Positions 15,114-24,666 of a DNA stretch of 64,000 bases are shown in pieces. Position numbers and translations under genes: made by a program. The stretch is from CALOAD01 sp942491415 (GTDB taxonomy: Bacteria; Cyanobacteriota; Vampirovibrionia; Gastranaerophilales; CALOAD01): positions 558,001-622,000 of the forward strand of contig CALOAD010000014.1 of the NCBI GenBank assembly GCA_942491415.1, given 5' to 3'. The notes under the pieces are model-generated. The model had not been told where the DNA came from and did no database searches. It was given only the letters and a program-made list of their open reading frames with translations. Within the stretch, counting starts at the first letter, position 1, and each line of letters starts with the position of its first letter.

Positions 15114-17736
15114 TTTTCTTTTTAAAACCGCCTAAAATCTCTTTAAATTTATTTTCGCCAATCTTGTCCATTACCTGTCTTAAACGACGTTCAATCTTGT
15201 CTTTACTATCCGTTGAAATAGTATTGCTAATACTTTTTTTAGCCATAAAGTAGGATTTTATACCTTTTTCGTACTGTCCTTGTTTTGTATAAAGGTCGCC
15301 CATTTGCAAATATGCTGCTGCCACATTATATGCATCATCACCTTGTTTAGCGGACTTAAGTCCGTCAATAAAATATTTTATCGCCATTTGAGGATCATTA
15401 ACTTCGATCATAATATTGCCTAAAGCGGTATTAGATTTAAATTCTCCTTCAGGATTATTACTTTTTCTATCCATTTCAAGTGCTTTTTGGTAATATACAA
15501 TACTTTGTTCTCTTTTTCTTGATTCAAGATAAATTGCAGCTATATTCGCATAAGAAGAAGCTATAAAATCATTAATATCAGGATTATCACTTAGCTCTAT
15601 ATTTTTCCTGTAAAATTCTATTGCTTTTTCTGTATTGCCTAAATCATCCTGAATTAAAGCGATTTGAAAACAAGCTTTTGATGCTGCTTTTTTATCAGAA
15701 AAATTCATCGACTTATTTAAAGCATCTGTATAATATTTTAAAGCGGTATTATATTCTCCTCTATATTCATAAATATCACCCATTCCCAGGAATGTTTCGA
15801 TCACTAAAGGAGCAGGTGATGCGTTTATATCACCGTTTAAAATCTTCTTAAAATATTTTAAAGCAATATCATGTTTATAAGACTCATTATAAGTTTTTGC
15901 AATATTCAACATAGTAAAACTAGCCTTGCTTGCTTCTTTTAATTCTTCGTAAATCCCAAAAGCTTTTTCAAACCTAGCAATAGCCTCATTTATTTTGCCC
16001 ATGTTTTTTAAAGCCATTCCTTTTTTATTCAGGAATAAAGCTATTTTTTCCTTATTTCCAAGTGTTTTTGCTTTTTCTAAAGCTTTTTCATAAATTTTGT
16101 AAGCTTTTAAAAATTGTTTTTTACTCTCAAAATCTCTACCTTCATTGATAAATCCTTCATAAATAACACTTGAAGCCTGTGGTTTTTCATCTTCAAAAAC
16201 TTTTGAAGATAATAACTGACTTGATGAATGTTTTTGAGGTGCTAATTCTGAAGTTTCAGGCTCATTTCCGTGTTGTAAAAGTGCTTTTTCTTCTTCCGAC
16301 AATGCAAAATCAATATCTTTATCAATTTCAAAATTTACCCCTTCTGAACCTTTATTAAAACTCTCAATTTTAGTATCCCCGGATTCAGCTTTTTTTATAG
16401 TAGTCCACGTAGTTGTATCAACCATATTTGCAGGCATATAATTGATGTTTCCGTGGTTTTTCACCATTTCACTTTGAGAATAAAAATTATTTGTACTCAA
16501 AGCCTGTCCTAATGCTTTAAATTCTTTTTGATTTTTCCCGGATCTTACATAATGAAAATATTTTTCAGCATGCATGGATTTTCTGGAAATTTCTATAACC
16601 CGCTCGGAAGGTTTTAACGGTATCTGTGATTCATAAAGTTCACGCAAATATTTATGAATTTTAACTTTCTCATGAATGGGAATAGTATTGTAAATTAATT
16701 CTCTAATAAACCCCTTCAGGTAAACATTATCGGTATTTATAGTCACAAATAAACTATTATGCAAATCTTCTATGCAAAATACAGTATCCTCAACAATACG
16801 CAAAGCTTCTAATGTAGACATTTTGAGCGGTTGTCTTATAGTTGCAAGAAGCCACAACATCTTTTTTTGTTCATTAGAGGTTGTATGATAGGCTTTTCTA
16901 ACCAAAAAGCTTTCTATGCTTTCGTTTTTCATTGCATATTCTTTGAGCAAATCAAATGGAGAAATTCCCAATAAATTTACAACCGAAGCAAACCACCTTA
17001 AATTTAACGGATAACCTCTTGTTGCTTCAAAAATTTGATACATTGTATGGCTGGAAGTATCAACTCCGTGAGTTTTTAAAAATTCATAAGCTTGCTCTTC
17101 TTCAAGCCCTACTATCCTAAGGTCAAAAGTCTTATCTTCATCATATTCAAGAATTGATAACGGAATTTTCTTTCCTGATAAAACCAATTTAACCGAAGGC
17201 AACGAAATTATAAATTTAACAAACTGTTCTAACTCCGGATCTATTATTTCATTATTTTCATTTATTAAATATTCAAAAGAGTCTATAGTTATCAATAAAG
17301 GACTTTTTATATTCCTTAAATAACCAATTAATTTTTCATCAATAGACTGATTTTTTACATTTTTAGACGCTCTTTGTTTTATATGCTTGATTACTTTTGA
17401 TTTACCTATGAAAAAATAAATCGACATTATCAAATCATCTAAAGTAGTTATAGGCGAACACTTATAATAAAAATTAAGTGCATTATCCTCCAAAAAATGA
17501 CCTATAACATAAGTAAATTCAGTCTTTCCCGTTCCTCTAAAACCTTGCAGCGCAATTAATTGATCTTTAGAATTAAGAGATTGACTAATCTCAAAAAGGA
17601 TTTCTTTCCTATTAAGAACAAAATCAGGAGCTACATTTTCTTTTACAACCAAATCTACAACAGGCTGAATATCCTCCCGTGAATCAGAAAGAAGTCTTTT
17701 GACTATATCTTTTTTTACAAAATTCAAATTTTTCAT
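15106..17736 (-). CDS. Large P-loop (STAND-like) ATPase with C-terminal TPR array
   Basis: 876 aa. An NTPase module carries Walker A GFRGTGKT (65-72) and Walker B LLITIDSFE (147-155), and then the helical region typical of STAND/AAA NTPases (LSGKKIPLS, ...RIVGLEEEQAYEFL). A low-complexity linker (about 440-535) leads to a TPR superhelix (about 545-860) with repeats such as AIARFEKAFGIYEEL and ALKYYTDALNKSMNF. There is no signal peptide or membrane segment. STAND proteins are switch-like scaffolds or signalling ATPases, sometimes in defence. Nothing here shows an effector domain. The gene lies directly before rsmG with an overlap. Confidence 0.8.
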   Translation of the reverse strand: MKNLNFVKKDIVKRLLSDSREDIQPVVDLVVKENVAPDFVLNRKEILFEISQSLNSKDQLIALQGFRGTGKTEFTYVIGHFLEDNALNFYYKCSPITTLDDLIMSIYFFIGKSKVIKHIKQRASKNVKNQSIDEKLIGYLRNIKSPLLITIDSFEYLINENNEIIDPELEQFVKFIISLPSVKLVLSGKKIPLSILEYDEDKTFDLRIVGLEEEQAYEFLKTHGVDTSSHTMYQIFEATRGYPLNLRWFASVVNLLGISPFDLLKEYAMKNESIESFLVRKAYHTTSNEQKKMLWLLATIRQPLKMSTLEALRIVEDTVFCIEDLHNSLFVTINTDNVYLKGFIRELIYNTIPIHEKVKIHKYLRELYESQIPLKPSERVIEISRKSMHAEKYFHYVRSGKNQKEFKALGQALSTNNFYSQSEMVKNHGNINYMPANMVDTTTWTTIKKAESGDTKIESFNKGSEGVNFEIDKDIDFALSEEEKALLQHGNEPETSELAPQKHSSSQLLSSKVFEDEKPQASSVIYEGFINEGRDFESKKQFLKAYKIYEKALEKAKTLGNKEKIALFLNKKGMALKNMGKINEAIARFEKAFGIYEELKEASKASFTMLNIAKTYNESYKHDIALKYFKKILNGDINASPAPLVIETFLGMGDIYEYRGEYNTALKYYTDALNKSMNFSDKKAASKACFQIALIQDDLGNTEKAIEFYRKNIELSDNPDINDFIASSYANIAAIYLESRKREQSIVYYQKALEMDRKSNNPEGEFKSNTALGNIMIEVNDPQMAIKYFIDGLKSAKQGDDAYNVAAAYLQMGDLYTKQGQYEKGIKSYFMAKKSISNTISTDSKDKIERRLRQVMDKIGENKFKEILGGFKKKNG

Positions 17737-17916
17737 AACATCAACCTACTATTAATTTTATAACAGATTCAAAAGCAGGTATAGTGTTTTAACATAAATA
17801 ATGTATTTAAAATTTCAAAAAAATTTAATATTTGCCATCAAACCACTGCAAAAACCTTATTTGTGTGAGATAATTTCTTGAAAATAAAGTGATATAAAAT
17901 GTTCTTGGAGAAAAAA

Positions 17917-18726
17917 ATGAGTATTCAAAATAATATAAAAATAGCTGTATCAGGAGCCTGTGGCAGAATGGGCAGTGAAGTCATTAAAGCCGTTACAGAA
18001 GCCGAAGGTTTGGAATTAACAGCAGCAATAGATCTCAGAAATCAAGGCAAAGACATTGGTGAATTGATTTTAAACAAAAAAAATAATGTTTTAATTGAAA
18101 AAGATTTGGAGACAGCTTTAAAAGGCAAAAATATTGACGTTGTGGTTGATTTTACAGATCCTGAATCCGTTTTTAAAAATGTAAAAATAATAATGGAAAA
18201 CGGTGCAAAACCTGTTGTTGGAACCACAGGACTAAACCAAGAACAAGTAAAAAATCTTGAAAATATTTCAAAAGAAAAAAATATTGGATGTCTAATAGCT
18301 CCTAACTTTACAATAGGAGCCGTTTTGATGATGATGTTTGCACAAAAAGCGGCTAAATATTTTGATAATGCCGAAATAATCGAACTTCATCACAATCAAA
18401 AAAAAGACGCTCCTTCAGGTACTGCTGTTAAAACAGCTCAAATGATGGCTAATGTAAAAGATAATTTTGCAAATGGAAATATCGCCGAAACTGAACTAAT
18501 CGAAGGTTCAAGAGGTGGAAATGCCGACTCAAATATTCGCATTCACAGTGTTAGAATGCCCGGATATGTTGCAAGTCAAGAAGTTTTATTAGGCTCTCAA
18601 GGACAAGTGCTAAAAATCAGACACGACTCAATTGACCGTAGTTGCTACATGCCGGGAGTTATACTATCAATTCGACACGTAGTAGAAAAAAATGATTTTG
18701 TATATGGACTTGAAAATATTTTGTAA
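17917..18726 (+). CDS. dapB: 4-hydroxy-tetrahydrodipicolinate reductase DapB
   Basis: 269 aa from the ATG at 17917, chosen because TTGGAG lies 7 bases upstream. The earlier in-frame ATG at 17899 has no such site. The NAD(P) motif is VSGACGRMGSEV, with GTTGL and APNFTIGA. The catalytic and substrate-binding segment ELHHNQKKDAPSGTA contains the His pair and the Lys. It is the first gene of dapB-asd-dapA and makes tetrahydrodipicolinate for lysine and meso-diaminopimelate (peptidoglycan). Confidence 0.95.
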   Translation: MSIQNNIKIAVSGACGRMGSEVIKAVTEAEGLELTAAIDLRNQGKDIGELILNKKNNVLIEKDLETALKGKNIDVVVDFTDPESVFKNVKIIMENGAKPVVGTTGLNQEQVKNLENISKEKNIGCLIAPNFTIGAVLMMMFAQKAAKYFDNAEIIELHHNQKKDAPSGTAVKTAQMMANVKDNFANGNIAETELIEGSRGGNADSNIRIHSVRMPGYVASQEVLLGSQGQVLKIRHDSIDRSCYMPGVILSIRHVVEKNDFVYGLENIL

Positions 18727-18759
18727 TGTAATTTATAAATTTTTATAAGAGGTAACACA

Positions 18760-19782
18760 ATGAAAAAAGCAAATATAGCGGTATTAGGAGCCACAGGGGT
18801 AGTTGGCAGTGAGATTTTAAGCATCTTAGAACAAAACAACACTCCGATAAACGAATTAAAACTATTATCCAGCGCAAGAAGTGCAGGAAAAGAAATTGAA
18901 TTTAAAGGTAAAAAATATATAGTTGAAGAAGTTACTTCTGAATCTTTTAAAGACGTTGATATAGTCTTAGCGTCAGCAGGAGGCTCTACCAGCAAAAAAT
19001 TCAAGGACGACATCGTAAAAAGCGGTGCTATATTGGTTGACAACAGCAGTGCTTTCAGAATGGATACAGACGTTCCTTTAGTAATAGCAGGTGTTAACGA
19101 TGATGACCTTAGAAAAAACAAAGGAGTTATCGCAAACCCCAATTGTTCGACTTCTCAACTTATGCTTCCTTTAAAACCCCTTCATGACTACGCCCAAATA
19201 AAAAGAATGGTCGTAAGCACTTATCAAGCAGTTAGTGGGGCAGGAAAAGCAGCTATTGATGAACTAAGAAACAATACAGAAGCTGCATTAAAAGGCGAAG
19301 ACTTTGAAAACAAAGTATTTAACAAACCAATAGCTTTTAATATAATCCCTCAAATCGACGTATTTGTTGAAAATGACTACACAAAAGAAGAAATGAAAGT
19401 AGTTAACGAAACTAAAAAGATTTTACACCTCGAAGAGTCAACTCCTATCTCTTGCACGGCAATTAGACTGCCTGTATATGTAGGACACAGCGAAGCTGTA
19501 AGTGTTGAATTCGAAAAACCTTTAAATGTAGAAAAAGCAAAAGAAATTCTATCAAACGCCTATGGTGTTGAAGTAATTGACAATCCAGCTAAAAGAGAAT
19601 ACCCGACACCTTTAGAATGTGCAGGGAAAGACCCTGTCTATGTTGGTAGAATTAGAAAAGACCTGGCTTTTGACAATGCTATTTCCATGTGGGTTGTAGC
19701 CGATAACCTACGAATAGGAGCAGCTTTAAACACAGTTAGAATAGCCGAAAAACTAATTAAAATGGATCTTATTAAAAAATAA
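18760..19782 (+). CDS. asd: Aspartate-semialdehyde dehydrogenase
   Basis: 340 aa. The N-terminal NADP motif is VLGATGVVGSEIL, the active-site Cys is in ANPNCSTSQL, and VSGAGKAAIDEL and RLPVYVGHSEAV are family landmarks. It reduces aspartyl phosphate to aspartate semialdehyde, the substrate of the adjacent dapA. The start ATG follows AGAGGTAAC. It sits 33 bases after dapB and 38 before dapA. Confidence 0.97.
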   Translation: MKKANIAVLGATGVVGSEILSILEQNNTPINELKLLSSARSAGKEIEFKGKKYIVEEVTSESFKDVDIVLASAGGSTSKKFKDDIVKSGAILVDNSSAFRMDTDVPLVIAGVNDDDLRKNKGVIANPNCSTSQLMLPLKPLHDYAQIKRMVVSTYQAVSGAGKAAIDELRNNTEAALKGEDFENKVFNKPIAFNIIPQIDVFVENDYTKEEMKVVNETKKILHLEESTPISCTAIRLPVYVGHSEAVSVEFEKPLNVEKAKEILSNAYGVEVIDNPAKREYPTPLECAGKDPVYVGRIRKDLAFDNAISMWVVADNLRIGAALNTVRIAEKLIKMDLIKK

Positions 19783-19820
19783 AATTGATTTGATTAAATT
19801 AAGAAATAAAGGAGATATTT

Positions 19821-20720
19821 ATGTCATTAAGGTATGACGCAGGCGAAGTTATTACAGCAATGGTAACACCATTTACAAAAGATAGAAAAATAGACTATGC
19901 AGCAGCGGAAAAACTTGCTTCCTACTTAGTCGATAATGGTTCTGACGCTCTTTTAGTTGCAGGAACGACAGGTGAAGCACCGACACTTACTCACGAAGAA
20001 GAGTTGGAAATGCTTGCTGTAGTAAAAAAAGCTGTATCAAATCGTGCAAAAGTAGTTATGGGCGCAGGCTCAAATTCTACCGAAACAGCAATAACAATGT
20101 CCAAAAAAGTTGAAAAAGCCGGAGCTGATGCTATTTTAACAGTTGTACCTTATTATAATAAACCATCTCAAAAAGGAATGATGACTCACTTTGGTCAAAT
20201 TGCCGAAGCTGTCGACCTGCCATTAATTCTTTATAACATTCCCGGCAGATGTGTGGTCAACATGCTACCTTCCACAATCGGTCAACTAGCCGAAAAACAT
20301 CAAAATATAGTGGCTGTAAAACAAAGTAACGGCGATTTAGACCAGGTTACCGAAATTGTAATGGAAACCCCTGATGATTTTGCAATCTATAGTGGTGATG
20401 ATAGCTTAACGCTTCCAATGCTATCTCTGGGAGCTCATGGAGTTATAAGCGTGGCATCTCATCTTTTTGGTAATGACATCAAAAAAATGATAACAACCTT
20501 TAAATCAGGTGAAGTGCAAGTTGCTCAGAGCATTTTAGAATGTTACTACCCTATTTTCAAAAAATTATTCATGGCTCCAAACCCGACTCCTGTAAAAGCG
20601 TCTTTAGAAAAATGGGGCTTAATTACAGATACAGTAAGATCTCCATTGGCAGAACTCTCAGATGCAGAAAAAACCGAACTTTTTGAAGTTTTAAATAAAT
20701 TTGAAAAACCAAGCATTTAA
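19821..20720 (+). CDS. dapA: 4-hydroxy-tetrahydrodipicolinate synthase DapA
   Basis: 299 aa TIM barrel. GTTGEAPTLTHEEE is the pyruvate-binding signature, YYNKPSQKG and YNIPGR follow, and the Schiff-base lysine is in VAVKQSNGD. It condenses pyruvate with aspartate semialdehyde. AAGGAG precedes the ATG. It is the last gene of the dap operon. I see no strong terminator before the next promoter, so some read-through is possible. Confidence 0.97.
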   Translation: MSLRYDAGEVITAMVTPFTKDRKIDYAAAEKLASYLVDNGSDALLVAGTTGEAPTLTHEEELEMLAVVKKAVSNRAKVVMGAGSNSTETAITMSKKVEKAGADAILTVVPYYNKPSQKGMMTHFGQIAEAVDLPLILYNIPGRCVVNMLPSTIGQLAEKHQNIVAVKQSNGDLDQVTEIVMETPDDFAIYSGDDSLTLPMLSLGAHGVISVASHLFGNDIKKMITTFKSGEVQVAQSILECYYPIFKKLFMAPNPTPVKASLEKWGLITDTVRSPLAELSDAEKTELFEVLNKFEKPSI

Positions 20721-20735
20721 CAACAAGCAAAAAGA

Positions 20736-20764
20736 TTGAATTTTATAAAACAAAACTGTATAAT
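20736..20764 (+). promoter_or_regulatory. Strong sigma70-like promoter for the prepilin gene
   Basis: TTGAAT at 20736-20741 and TATAAT at 20759-20764 with the ideal 17-base spacer, about 40 bases before the prepilin ATG. Confidence 0.7.
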
Positions 20765-20806
20765 GTGTATAATGATTTAAAAAATTAAGGAATAAATAAA
20801 TAAATC

Positions 20807-21496
20807 ATGTGCACAAATAAACCAGCATTTACTCTTGCTGAAGTTTTAATAACACTGACCCTTATTGGTGTTGTAGCTGCATTAAGCATCCCAACACTCC
20901 TTAGCAGTTCTAATGCAACTGCAGATGTTACCAGTTTAAAAAAGTTTTATTCAACACTTAGTAATGCTGTTAAATTATATGAAGCCAACGAGGACAGTAT
21001 TTCTTCTTTGTTCTCCGGAGACGGAACACCAGCAGCCGCAGTTACAACATTAAATAATCTTTCTTCATATTTAAATATTATAAAAAATTGTGGCTCAGGT
21101 AAAGGTTGCTGGTATGATACACCTTTAAAAACCCTTGGTGGAACTATACCAATAGGGCATGATTTGCTAGATACTAAATGGGATGGAGATTATTCTAAAG
21201 CTATCCTTGCAGATGGAACTATGATCCTCCTTAATGATTATGCCGGAAGCTGTACTGATGATACAGGAGATGGTCCTTTAGACAATACTTGTGGTGTTAT
21301 TACTGTAGATATAAATGGAGCAAAATCCCCTAATACAATCGGCAGAGATGTTTTTTATTTCTGGATCACAAAAAGCGGTGTTTATCCTCGAGGTGCCTAC
21401 AATGACTCAGCCTCTTGTGAGCCAGATCAAACTGATTATATTAAAGGGGCTGGTTGCGCTGCAAAAATACTTGCTGAAGATGCAATTAATTATTAG
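20807..21496 (+). CDS. Type IV prepilin/pseudopilin-like protein
   Basis: 229 aa. The N-terminus MCTNKPA-FTLAEVLITL is a class III signal: a short basic leader, cleavage before Phe, and Glu at +5, followed by a hydrophobic helix (LTLIGVVAALSIPTLL). The -1 residue is Ala in place of the usual Gly. The C-terminal globular domain has paired cysteines (NCGSGKGC, SCTDD...NTC, SCEPD...GC) that could form disulfides. No pilus assembly genes are adjacent. It is probably a minor pilin or a secretion pseudopilin assembled elsewhere. It converges with fliI, only 12 bases away. Confidence 0.85.
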   Translation: MCTNKPAFTLAEVLITLTLIGVVAALSIPTLLSSSNATADVTSLKKFYSTLSNAVKLYEANEDSISSLFSGDGTPAAAVTTLNNLSSYLNIIKNCGSGKGCWYDTPLKTLGGTIPIGHDLLDTKWDGDYSKAILADGTMILLNDYAGSCTDDTGDGPLDNTCGVITVDINGAKSPNTIGRDVFYFWITKSGVYPRGAYNDSASCEPDQTDYIKGAGCAAKILAEDAINY

Positions 21497-21508
21497 CATT
21501 GTTATTGT

Positions 21509-22819
21509 CTATTTTTGTGCAATTTCTATAATCTTTTTAACCGTATAATCATAGTCTGTTTTTTCAGACATCGATTGGGTTAAAAATTCATTTATTTCAT
21601 CAATAAGCTTAATAGCCTTATCTATTTTAGGGTCTGAACCATGGACATATGCACCTATATTTATCAAATCAACATTTTTATTATAAGTGGCAAGTAAATC
21701 TCTAATTACACCTGCACACTGCAAATGCTCGGGTGTTGAAATCTCAGGCATAACACGACTTATACTTTGCAACACATCAACAGCAGGATAATGATTTTTG
21801 TGAGCTAAATCCCGTGAAAGCATAATATGACCGTCTAAAACACCTCTAACAGTATCTGAAACGGGTTCATTAAAGTCATCACCTTCAACTAAAACAGTAT
21901 AAAGACCTGTTATAGTTCCTTTTTCTCCAGGTCCTGTTCTTTCAAGAAGCTTTGGCAAAAGTGCAAACACAGACGGCGTATAACCTCTGGTAGCTGGAGG
22001 TTCTCCAACAGCAAGACCGACTTCTCTTTGAGCCATTGCAATCCGAGTGACGGAATCCAACATATATAAGACATCTCGACCGCTATCTCTAAAATATTCG
22101 GCAATAGCAGTTGCCACATATGCGGCTTTAATTTTTACAAGCGAAGGCTGCTCTGATGTTGATACTATTACAACTGAGCGTTTAAGTCCTTCAGTTCCCA
22201 ACGAATTTTCTATAAATTCACGAACTTCACGTCCTCTTTCTCCGATAAGAGCTATAACATTTAAATCTGCTGTTGTATTTCTTGCTATCATAGCCATTGT
22301 AGTGCTTTTTCCGACTCCACTACCCGCAAAAATGCCTAAACGTTGACCTTTTCCGCAAGTCATAAATCCATCTACAGATTTTATGCCCAATGACAAGACT
22401 TCATCAATCCTTTTTCTGCTAAGTGGATTGATTTTTGAACTTTGAGTAGAGTAAGATTTTTTCGTGTTAATGGGTCCCAATCCATCTAATGGACGCCCTA
22501 AACCATCTAAAACTCTGCCTAAAAGCTCAGGACCTACTTGTATTTTCATACATTGCCCCGTATTTACAACGATAGAACCTGGTCTAAGACCTTCCATATC
22601 ACCTAAAGGCATAAGTAAAATTTTATCTTCTCTAAACCCTACAACCTCTGCCCATATAGGAGTGTCGTTACTTTTATTGTAAATATAACAAAGATCGCCA
22701 ATGCTTGAAGACGGTCCATCAGCTTCAATTATCAGCCCTACAATTTGAGTAACTTTTCCTATTTCACTCAATGTATTTACGTTTGAAACAAGATTTTTAT
22801 ATCTTGAAAGATCAATCAT
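21509..22819 (-). CDS. fliI: Flagellar export ATPase FliI
   Basis: 436 aa F1-beta-like ATPase. Walker A lies in GIFAGSGVGKSTTMAMIAR, with ALIGERGREV and the RGYTPSVFALLPKLLERTG segment characteristic of FliI/T3SS ATPases. It energises and unfolds substrates at the flagellar export gate. It is the last gene of the cluster, directly after fliH. The fliJ gene that often follows is not present here. Confidence 0.96.
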   Translation of the reverse strand: MIDLSRYKNLVSNVNTLSEIGKVTQIVGLIIEADGPSSSIGDLCYIYNKSNDTPIWAEVVGFREDKILLMPLGDMEGLRPGSIVVNTGQCMKIQVGPELLGRVLDGLGRPLDGLGPINTKKSYSTQSSKINPLSRKRIDEVLSLGIKSVDGFMTCGKGQRLGIFAGSGVGKSTTMAMIARNTTADLNVIALIGERGREVREFIENSLGTEGLKRSVVIVSTSEQPSLVKIKAAYVATAIAEYFRDSGRDVLYMLDSVTRIAMAQREVGLAVGEPPATRGYTPSVFALLPKLLERTGPGEKGTITGLYTVLVEGDDFNEPVSDTVRGVLDGHIMLSRDLAHKNHYPAVDVLQSISRVMPEISTPEHLQCAGVIRDLLATYNKNVDLINIGAYVHGSDPKIDKAIKLIDEINEFLTQSMSEKTDYDYTVKKIIEIAQK

Positions 22820-22820
22820 A

Positions 22821-23642
22821 TTAAGATTCTTCGTCTTTTATTATAACTGTTACTTCTTGTGAAAGATCTGCATCCTCCACTATAGCCTCTAAAACAGGTT
22901 CTTTATAAAAACTGTCATATAAGTTCTGAGTTATTTTTTCAATTTGAGAATTTAATCTAGCGTCTATTCTAGACTCCAACGATTCTACAATAGCTCCTTG
23001 CGTCGGCACTGTTGCATCTTCTATTAATTTTAAATCAGTTAATCCATTTACAGATAACTTTACCTCTTCTAAAATCGACTCAACCGTTTTATAAAGCGAA
23101 GGATGTACTAAAACTTTCACTTTATCTTTCTCCTTTAATTGAGAAATGGCTTCTGTGATTATATTTTTGATGACTTCAGGTTCTTTTTCCAATTTACACT
23201 TTACAAGTTTTTCAGAAATCTGCAAAACAAGATCTATAATTTCTTTTTCTGAAGAAATCAATATTTGCTTTTTTGCTTCAAACGCTCCTTTTGTGAGAGC
23301 ATTTAAGGCTTCAATTTTTACTGTAGCCTCTTGATTTGCTGTTTGCAAACCTTCTTCATAGCCTTTTTCGTGACCTTCTTTATAGCCTTGCTCTTGCGCT
23401 TGATTTATAATTTGTTGAGCTTGTACCTGCGCTTCTGTCAAAATTTTTTCTGCTTCTGTTTTTGACATTTGAATTAATTTTTCTGATTCTTGTTTTACTT
23501 TTTGTTGCAATTGAGCCAACTCATCAAGCTCTTTTTGAGGAACGATCAGGTCGTCCTTTGTATTACCTTTGGCTGATTTACCTGAACCACCCATTATAAA
23601 AGACTCACCAACTTTTACACTGGAGCTTACAATTCTACTCAA
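22821..23642 (-). CDS. fliH: Flagellar export regulator FliH
   Basis: 273 aa. A long charged coiled coil (about 35-100, including AEAQVQAQQIINQAQEQGYK and repeated GY/EGY) and a C-terminal V-ATPase subunit E-like domain are typical of FliH, the FliI partner. The start is TTG at 23642 (MSRIVSSS), overlapping the fliG stop by 8 bases, with GGAGG at good spacing. The adjacent fliI makes the assignment secure. Confidence 0.9.
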   Translation of the reverse strand: MSRIVSSSVKVGESFIMGGSGKSAKGNTKDDLIVPQKELDELAQLQQKVKQESEKLIQMSKTEAEKILTEAQVQAQQIINQAQEQGYKEGHEKGYEEGLQTANQEATVKIEALNALTKGAFEAKKQILISSEKEIIDLVLQISEKLVKCKLEKEPEVIKNIITEAISQLKEKDKVKVLVHPSLYKTVESILEEVKLSVNGLTDLKLIEDATVPTQGAIVESLESRIDARLNSQIEKITQNLYDSFYKEPVLEAIVEDADLSQEVTVIIKDEES

Positions 23643-24663
23643 TGTAATCCTCCTCTGAATCGTCTCTTAGCAATACTATTTCTCCGGCAGCCTCTAATGC
23701 ACGAATAACGGCAACAATTTTGGTTTGACACTCCTGAACCTCTTTTGCTCGAACAGGTCCCATATATTCCATATCATCTTGAAGCATTGCACGGGCTCTT
23801 TCAGACATATTGTTAAATATTTTCTCTTTAATTTCATTGTTTGAACCTTTTAAACTAAGAGCAAGATCTTTAGTTTCAACTTCTCTAAGAAGACGTTGAA
23901 TAGCTCTGTCTTCAAGGTTAACAATGTCTTCAAATACGAACATAAGTTCTCTTACTTGTTCGGCAAGGTCAAGGTTTTGATCTTCCAAAGTTTCCATTAT
24001 TTTCTTTTCAATACTTCTATCTATTCTATTTAATATACCAGCTAATGCATCTACACCACCTGCTTTTGAGAAGTCTTGAGTTACAACTGAAGAGAATTTA
24101 CTTTCGATAATTCTTTCTACTTCGTTGAGAATCTCGGGATTTGTTCTATCCATTTCAGCAATTTTGAGCGCAACAGCCGTTGACATTTCCGGAGGAAGGT
24201 CATTAAGTATTGCAGCAGCTTTTTCAGGCTTTAAATAAGCTAACACCAATGCTATAAGCTGAGGGTTTTCATTTTGAAATGAAGTTGCAAGTTGTGACGG
24301 ATCCGCATCATTGAAAAACTGAAACGGATTACTATGTAATGATGTCATTAATTTATCAAGAATAGCTCCTGATTTTTCAGAACCATAAGCTTGCTCTAAA
24401 AGAGTTTTTGCATAATTCATACCGCCATGAGAAAGGTAATTGCTGGCTTGAAATAATGAATGAAATTCATCGAGAATCCCTTCTAAAGCCTCAGGAGGTA
24501 CTTTGTTAAGACCTGCAATGTCAAGTGTTATTTGCTCAATCAAGTCATCGTCGGGTATATTTTTTAAAACTTCACTGGCAGTTGCCGGTCCTAAAACAAT
24601 AAGCAAGGCTGCAACTTTTTGTGAGTTTGACATATTTTGCAGTGAAAATTTTCGTGAATCCAT
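23635..24663 (-). CDS. fliG: Flagellar motor switch protein FliG
   Basis: 342 aa, the standard length. The N-domain (SNSQKVAALLIVLGPATAS) binds FliF, the middle domain carries the EHPQ-like region here reading NENPQLIALVLAYLKPEKAA, and the C-domain has the charged torque helix (EIKEKIFNNMSERARAMLQDD). It forms the C-ring face that meets the stator. It starts at ATG 24663, just after fliF. Confidence 0.97.
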   Translation of the reverse strand: MDSRKFSLQNMSNSQKVAALLIVLGPATASEVLKNIPDDDLIEQITLDIAGLNKVPPEALEGILDEFHSLFQASNYLSHGGMNYAKTLLEQAYGSEKSGAILDKLMTSLHSNPFQFFNDADPSQLATSFQNENPQLIALVLAYLKPEKAAAILNDLPPEMSTAVALKIAEMDRTNPEILNEVERIIESKFSSVVTQDFSKAGGVDALAGILNRIDRSIEKKIMETLEDQNLDLAEQVRELMFVFEDIVNLEDRAIQRLLREVETKDLALSLKGSNNEIKEKIFNNMSERARAMLQDDMEYMGPVRAKEVQECQTKIVAVIRALEAAGEIVLLRDDSEEDYIE

Positions 24664-24666
24664 TGT

